DNA from: Planctomycetota bacterium | Lineage (GTDB): Bacteria; Planctomycetota; Phycisphaerae; WQYP01 | Assembly: GCA_021798635.1 (NCBI GenBank) | Contig: JAJZGH010000265.1 | Location: 1 to 6,298 of the forward strand | Reading direction: 5' to 3' | Length of the DNA: 6,298 nt | Part shown: positions 1 through 3,466 of the stretch, piece after piece | Layout: every line of letters begins with the position of its first letter | How positions within the stretch are numbered: position 1 is the first letter of the stretch | The notes under the pieces: generated by a model | Seen by the model: the letters and a program-made list of their open reading frames with translations, nothing else | Databases searched by the model: none | What the model was told of the DNA's origin: nothing | Program-made: the position numbers and the translations under genes

Positions 1-24
1 CGGGACGATTTTTGGCACCTTGGG

Positions 25-128
25 CATCGTCGCGTCACAGAGCACCGTGGTGATAACCCGGTGGTTGGTTGGCGGCACTGGATCAACCACCGGATTAATC
101 ATCCGGTGCTCTACAGATAGCGGCGATG
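25..128. repeat. Long imperfect inverted repeat / ~100-base hairpin
   Basis: Three nested pairing blocks lie on one axis. The outer block pairs CATCGTCGC (25-33) with GCGGCGATG (120-128), nine pairs with one G-T. The middle block pairs AGAGCACCG (39-47) with CGGTGCTCT (104-112), nine perfect pairs, then continues 49-54 with 98-103 after a single bulged T48. The inner block pairs CCGGTGGTTG (58-67) with CAACCACCGG (84-93), ten perfect pairs, extended by three weaker pairs to a ten-base loop at 71-80. In total about 37 pairs form. No oligo-T run follows on either side, so it is not an ordinary intrinsic terminator. It could be a mobile-element end, a recombination-type folded single strand, or a structured RNA; the sequence alone does not decide. 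Confidence 0.7.
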
Positions 129-177
129 GCGTATCTCAACACGACGGCAAAGCCGCGACGCAGTGAGGTTTCTCCGG

Positions 178-246
178 TAATGCGGCGAATAGGCCCCTTA
201 ATCACCGCATATAATGCGGTGATTATCGTTGCGTCTGCGGTGAAAA
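178..246. repeat. Clustered copies of a TGCGGYGA word
   Basis: TAATGCGGCGAAT (178-190), TAATGCGGTGATT (212-224) and TCTGCGGTGAAAA (234-246) are three direct copies of a short word. A fourth, inverted copy at about 199-209 makes up the left arm of the palindrome. Spacing is irregular (34 then 22 bases between starts), so this is not a CRISPR array. The last copy runs into the start of the Fic remnant. Confidence 0.5.
199..225. repeat. Perfect 12-bp inverted repeat with 3-base spacer
   Basis: TAATCACCGCAT (199-210), spacer ATA, ATGCGGTGATTA (214-225) is a perfect palindrome. Neither strand has a T-run after it (the minus strand continues with AAGGGG, the plus strand with TCGTTG), so it does not look like an intrinsic terminator. 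It could be an operator for a dimeric regulator or a small hairpin. It lies 18 bases upstream of the point where the Fic remnant begins. Confidence 0.75.
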
Positions 247-438
247 AGATGTACAGCCGCCAACCGCCTGCTCAATGGATTTGAAGGAAGGCTTACCACA
301 TCAAAATGGGCGAAGCTCACCCGGTGCTCCCAGGATACCGCCCTGCGCGACATCCATGATCTGCTGCAACGGCGCATACTGCTTCGCGACCAAGCCGGCG
401 GACGCAGTACGGGCTATCAGCTATTTCCGCTGCAATAA
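244..438 (+). pseudogene. Remnant of the C-terminal end of a Fic-family (DUF4172-type) protein
   Basis: An open stretch of 64 codons ends in TAA (436-438). Its translation contains ANRLLNGFEGRLTTSKWAKL, then CSQDTALRDIHDLLQRRILL, then AGGRSTGYQLFPLQ. This closely matches the C-terminal winged-helix segment of Fic proteins with an N-terminal DUF4172 domain, which typically read NRLLDGFEGKLTTSKWAKL, CSQDTALRDI and GGRSTSYxL. The homology begins right after an in-frame TGA (241-243), with another TGA at 220-222. There is no ATG, GTG or TTG within the stretch, and no HPFxxGNGR catalytic motif in any frame upstream in the window. The Fic catalytic domain (AMP or other NMP transfer to proteins) is therefore absent and this is a dead 3' fragment. 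It converges on the glycosidase operon. The recognition comes from remembered family sequence, not from a database search. Confidence 0.78.
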
Positions 439-531
439 GGAATTCCATTGCGTAAAACAACCCCATGCGACACCAGAATCGACCGGCAAGGACCGACCGC
501 CTGCAATTCACGGAAGGCTTCGTCAATTCAT
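439..531. other. Spacer between convergent Fic remnant and GH29-like gene; no clear terminator
   Basis: The spacer contains a direct pair of CAATTCA words (504-510 and 524-530) and one weak bulged stem around 510-523 with no oligo-T run on the minus strand. I see no intrinsic terminator for the operon and no small gene here. Confidence 0.5.
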
Positions 532-1884
532 TCACTTAACCTTTAGCGCGATAATCGTGTCAAGATGGCTCCATGGCACGCCGGTCGGAAGCGTTAGCGA
601 ATAGCCACTGGCGGTTTTGGCCAGCGCCATGGGGCCGCCATGAAGCAACTTGGCGCTGGCAAACACAGCGCCATCCGCCGGTCGGGCAATGTTGAGTGTT
701 TGACCGGTGGGCGGCATGAGCACATGCAGGTAAACGATGTGGCGATGCGGGCTATCCACCGCTACTCCCCATGCGGGTTTGGCTGCGGCAGGCTGGCCGC
801 ATACGTACGCCTTGCTGGGGCGGGTATTAAAAATTGCCTGGGCATTTGACCGTACCAATTTTCCCAATGTTTGAAGCACCGGCGGCACTCCGGTCTCCCA
901 CTGGTTATTCGAATAGGGACCGGTAGCATACGCCACGCCGCCATTGTGTTGCCCCTGAGTCGCGATGGAACATATAAAAAACCGATATAGTTGTGCTGCG
1001 GAATAATTGACATGTCCGCCGGCTCCCCACCATCTCCCCCATCTATCGGAAATGACATCTGCCGTCATAACATTGCTGGTGTTGTAAATATGCGGCTGCG
1101 CGTTGTGGTCCAGAAGTGTCCAGTTCTCACCGCCAATAACGCTTGCCGGAGCATGATTCACGTAACCATTTACCCAGATAGCAGCATGTGGTGTGTAACG
1201 ATCCATAATCCGCTGCACGGTCGTTCCATTGCTGCTGGCACCACTGTCGTCTTCAAAATAACCGATGATTTCCTTGCCATAGCGCCGACCGATTTCGTTG
1301 AGTAGCCGGTAATAGAGATGATTCCAGAGAGGATCGCGCGGTTCAAAGCCGACCAAATGGCCATTTTTAACAAGTGCCGGGGAAGTCCAGCGCAACTTTA
1401 CCAGGCGATTAAGCATCCTCGGCGTAAAGTCATGTCGGTCATCCGGATGCACGTAAAGAACCAGCTTGATACCTTTGGAGTTTAGTGCGCGGGCGAGGTC
1501 ACCCACGATGTCCCGCCGGGCGGAATGGGTGGGGAACTCGCCTCCCCACACTTTGCTGGGGAAAAGCGTGGTCATGCGCCAATGGTAGGAGGTAAAAATA
1601 ACATATTGCGCATCCATGGCCTGCGCCAAGTCCACGATCGTGCGGACTTTAAGCGCATCGGCGAACTGATTAAGATTTTTTAGCGGCGGCTTGCCGGGGG
1701 AGGCGTCGGTCAGGCCAAACACGTAATGAACAAAAAGCCCTAATTTCGCCCGGTGAATGAATTGCAAGGGTGTTTGGGCCTGCGCCCAGGCGGGAAGAGC
1801 TGTCATTGCAAGTAATCCTGTCAAAACGCAGGATACCGCCCAGTCGCGCAAGCCACGGCTAAATAAGGAAGTTGACCTTTTCAA
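532..1884 (-). CDS. Secreted GH29-like glycosidase (alpha-L-fucosidase superfamily), divergent
   Basis: A 450-residue protein beginning at a TTG codon. Residues 1-36 form a Sec signal peptide: basic KR and R residues, a hydrophobic core (AVSCVLTGLLAMTALP), and likely cleavage after AWA or AQA, so the enzyme should be exported. The barrel starts with HRAKLGLFVHY (44-54), matching the GH29 element KFGxFxHWG (H53). YVIFTSYHWRMTTLFPS (94-110) corresponds to the usual KHHDGF...pS strand, but only H101 is kept. RRDIVGDLARAL...GIKLVLYVHP (123-146) is the next strand pair. YGKEIIGYFEDDSG (202-215) aligns with the strand carrying the GH29 nucleophile, with D212 the best candidate and E211 or D213 as alternatives. 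RWGRWWG (281-287) lies in a later loop. Residues 378-449 resemble the small C-terminal beta-sandwich of GH29. It is the last gene of the operon. The fold is fairly clear; fucose specificity is not, and the family includes remote members of unknown substrate. Confidence 0.8.
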   Translation of the reverse strand: MKRSTSLFSRGLRDWAVSCVLTGLLAMTALPAWAQAQTPLQFIHRAKLGLFVHYVFGLTDASPGKPPLKNLNQFADALKVRTIVDLAQAMDAQYVIFTSYHWRMTTLFPSKVWGGEFPTHSARRDIVGDLARALNSKGIKLVLYVHPDDRHDFTPRMLNRLVKLRWTSPALVKNGHLVGFEPRDPLWNHLYYRLLNEIGRRYGKEIIGYFEDDSGASSNGTTVQRIMDRYTPHAAIWVNGYVNHAPASVIGGENWTLLDHNAQPHIYNTSNVMTADVISDRWGRWWGAGGHVNYSAAQLYRFFICSIATQGQHNGGVAYATGPYSNNQWETGVPPVLQTLGKLVRSNAQAIFNTRPSKAYVCGQPAAAKPAWGVAVDSPHRHIVYLHVLMPPTGQTLNIARPADGAVFASAKLLHGGPMALAKTASGYSLTLPTGVPWSHLDTIIALKVK

Positions 1885-1890
1885 GTGGTT

Positions 1891-1896
1891 TCTCCT
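1891..1896 (-). promoter_or_regulatory. Shine-Dalgarno site for the TTG-initiated GH29-like gene
   Basis: On the minus strand AGGAGA is followed by seven bases and then TTG (1884-1882), which opens straight into a well-formed signal peptide (MKRSTSLF...). No ATG in this frame gives a better start, and the spacing is ideal, so the site decides the start codon. The site lies in the 33-base gap after the transporter stop, so the gene can be translated independently within the polycistronic message. Confidence 0.75.
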
Positions 1897-1917
1897 GTAA
1901 GAACACCAATATTCCTT

Positions 1918-3453
1918 TTAAGTCACAGCAGGTACTGCGTCGCGCATTGCCTGCAACATACCTCGATTAATTCGATAAAATTGGATAGCAACCAGCGCGA
2001 TTGCCGCCATCAGCGATCCTGACAAAAACGTCAGCGCACCCAAGTGCCAGATCGTGCTGCTTGACTGCACCGGTGCCGCCCCCCGCAGGGCAGTCTTGTA
2101 GCCAATGAACACCAGGCACCACCCGGAGACAAACATGCTTAACGCAATGGCGATCCGCATTGCGAGACTGTACACCGACGAATACCCCCCATCCTTAGCA
2201 ATGCCGGTTTTCAATTTATGCACTTCCGACACATCGGCCATCATGGCAATCGAAAGAGGCAGCATGATGCCATTGCCAAACCAGTAACCACCCTGTCCCA
2301 GTACAAACAGGATCAGTGCCAGCGGCACGGACATGCCAGCCACCTTCCAGATGGCATGCACGGGGACCAGCCCTGTAAGAAAAAAAATCGCCAAAAGCAG
2401 ATTGGAAAGAATGCAGACCAAGCCCCCGGCGACCACCGCTCCCTTTTTATCCAGCCGGTGGGCCAGCGGCACAGAAACCAAGGCCCCCAAGGCCATGGCA
2501 ATCATTGTGCCACCTTGGGCGATACCCTTTTGATCGGCGGACAAATTCATAAAATCGCCGTAGGTATACATTTGCAGTGAACTAACCATCACCATGCCCG
2601 CACATATGGCGAACACAAAAATAAACACCCACCGCGGGTACGGATCTCGGACAATCCCGCCGATGTCCCTCAAAAAACTTCGCATCCCCCCGGCCGCGGA
2701 TTCGCGAGCAAGATTCCTGGTGTCCTGACGCCAGCGATACGTGAAAATAATACAAACCAGCACGAAAACGACCGTGGCCGCGGCAAACACGGCCCCCATG
2801 TGCAGATAGTTGGCGGCAACGGCCGTACCTGGCCTGCTGCCGTGGCGGTGAAAAAATATGGCCCAGGCCATCGCGGGCCCGAAAAAATTCGCCGCCATGT
2901 TCATAATTTGACGGATGGCCTGCAGCCGCGATCGTCCCTGCATGTCCTGGGTCATTTCAAACCCCAGTGCTACGTACGGAATAAAGAAAAGAGTCAGGCT
3001 GCTGCGCAGGACAAAATTTGTAACCAACAGATACCAGAAAATCGCCATCGCGTGCCCCAGCAGCGGCTTGGGCACATCCCAAATCAGAAATGAGCATGCC
3101 GCCATCAGCAGACCGCCGGGAAGCATATAGAGGTGTCGCTGTCCCCACCGGCTGCGCGTATTGTCACTGATATGCCCCATGAGCGGCTCAGAAACCGCCT
3201 CCCAAAGTACGGATAGCGACATGGCCAGCCCCGCCAAGCCCGGACTAAGCCCGAGAGCATTCGTATAAAAGAGCATCGCAAAACCAAAGATGCCGTTCAT
3301 GACAAGTGAAATCGCGCAATCCCCCTGCGCGTAGAGAAGCATGTCTCTGAACGTGCACTCTCGCCGGCGCTCATCCGTAGTTCCAGCGGAGGCAGTGCGC
3401 GGCCGTTTGCCTGGAACGTCGGTAAGTCCAACTTCCTCCCCGTAATTGTTCAT
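1918..3453 (-). CDS. GPH-family (MelB-like) sugar:cation symporter, MFS superfamily
   Basis: A 511-residue inner-membrane protein with 12 predicted helices (roughly 45-67, 73-95, 107-126, 136-160, 186-204, 214-238, 273-294, 312-331, 338-359, 366-390, 428-450, 468-492) and a hydrophilic N-terminal tail of about 35 residues. GPH hallmarks are visible: YAQGD and FYTNALGLS in helix 1, then WEAVSEPLMGHISDNTRSRWG (84-104), FIPYVALGFEMTQDMQGRSR (157-176), and MMADVSEVHKLKTG (404-417) before helix 11. These carriers import glycosides, pentosides, hexuronides or oligosaccharides with Na+ or H+. Here E85 and E89 occupy the positions of the MelB cation-binding Asp pair (D55, D59), a conservative but notable change. 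The ATG at 3453 overlaps the upstream hydrolase stop (ATGA), with AGGA nine bases upstream, which supports this start. A 33-base gap separates it from the next gene. It probably imports a product of the flanking hydrolases; the sugar is not predictable from the sequence. Confidence 0.9.
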   Translation of the reverse strand: MNNYGEEVGLTDVPGKRPRTASAGTTDERRRECTFRDMLLYAQGDCAISLVMNGIFGFAMLFYTNALGLSPGLAGLAMSLSVLWEAVSEPLMGHISDNTRSRWGQRHLYMLPGGLLMAACSFLIWDVPKPLLGHAMAIFWYLLVTNFVLRSSLTLFFIPYVALGFEMTQDMQGRSRLQAIRQIMNMAANFFGPAMAWAIFFHRHGSRPGTAVAANYLHMGAVFAAATVVFVLVCIIFTYRWRQDTRNLARESAAGGMRSFLRDIGGIVRDPYPRWVFIFVFAICAGMVMVSSLQMYTYGDFMNLSADQKGIAQGGTMIAMALGALVSVPLAHRLDKKGAVVAGGLVCILSNLLLAIFFLTGLVPVHAIWKVAGMSVPLALILFVLGQGGYWFGNGIMLPLSIAMMADVSEVHKLKTGIAKDGGYSSVYSLAMRIAIALSMFVSGWCLVFIGYKTALRGAAPVQSSSTIWHLGALTFLSGSLMAAIALVAIQFYRINRGMLQAMRDAVPAVT

Positions 3454-3466
3454 GACTCACCATCCT
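3450..3466 (-). promoter_or_regulatory. ATGA stop/start overlap with ribosome-binding site, hydrolase-transporter junction
   Basis: On the minus strand the ATG of the transporter (3453-3451) overlaps the TGA of the GH106-like gene (3452-3450). A short Shine-Dalgarno-like AGGA (3466-3463) lies nine bases upstream of the ATG, inside the end of the upstream gene. This arrangement usually means translational coupling and co-transcription. The ribosome site alone is of only moderate strength. Confidence 0.7.

Noticed and set aside
25..128. Integron attC site
   Set aside because: Size and bulged base fit, but the conserved RYYYAAC and GTTRRRY core sites are missing at the stem base and no integrase or cassette is visible.
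199..225. Rho-independent terminator for the glycosidase operon
   Set aside because: No T-run follows the stem on the minus strand, and it lies over 300 bases beyond the stop codon.
178..246. CRISPR-like array
   Set aside because: The repeats are only 8-13 bases with irregular spacing and there are no cas genes.
95..271. 58-codon open frame on the minus strand with a hydrophobic translation (WRLYIFFTADATIITALYAV...)
   Set aside because: It has no ATG start or ribosome site, crosses both inverted repeats, and is mirrored by an equally open plus-strand frame. I recognise no family, so chance is the simpler explanation.
126..284. 52-codon plus-strand frame starting with ATG at 126
   Set aside because: No Shine-Dalgarno, no recognisable motif, and it overlaps the palindrome and runs out of frame into the Fic remnant.
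275..604. 109-codon plus-strand open frame
   Set aside because: It reads the Fic remnant in the wrong frame and continues into the antisense of the GH29-like gene; its translation has no protein-like motif.
2380..2387. Run of eight A (T on the coding strand) in the transporter gene as a frameshift site
   Set aside because: The frame is intact across it and both flanks encode normal GPH sequence, so there is no sign of programmed slippage or mutation.
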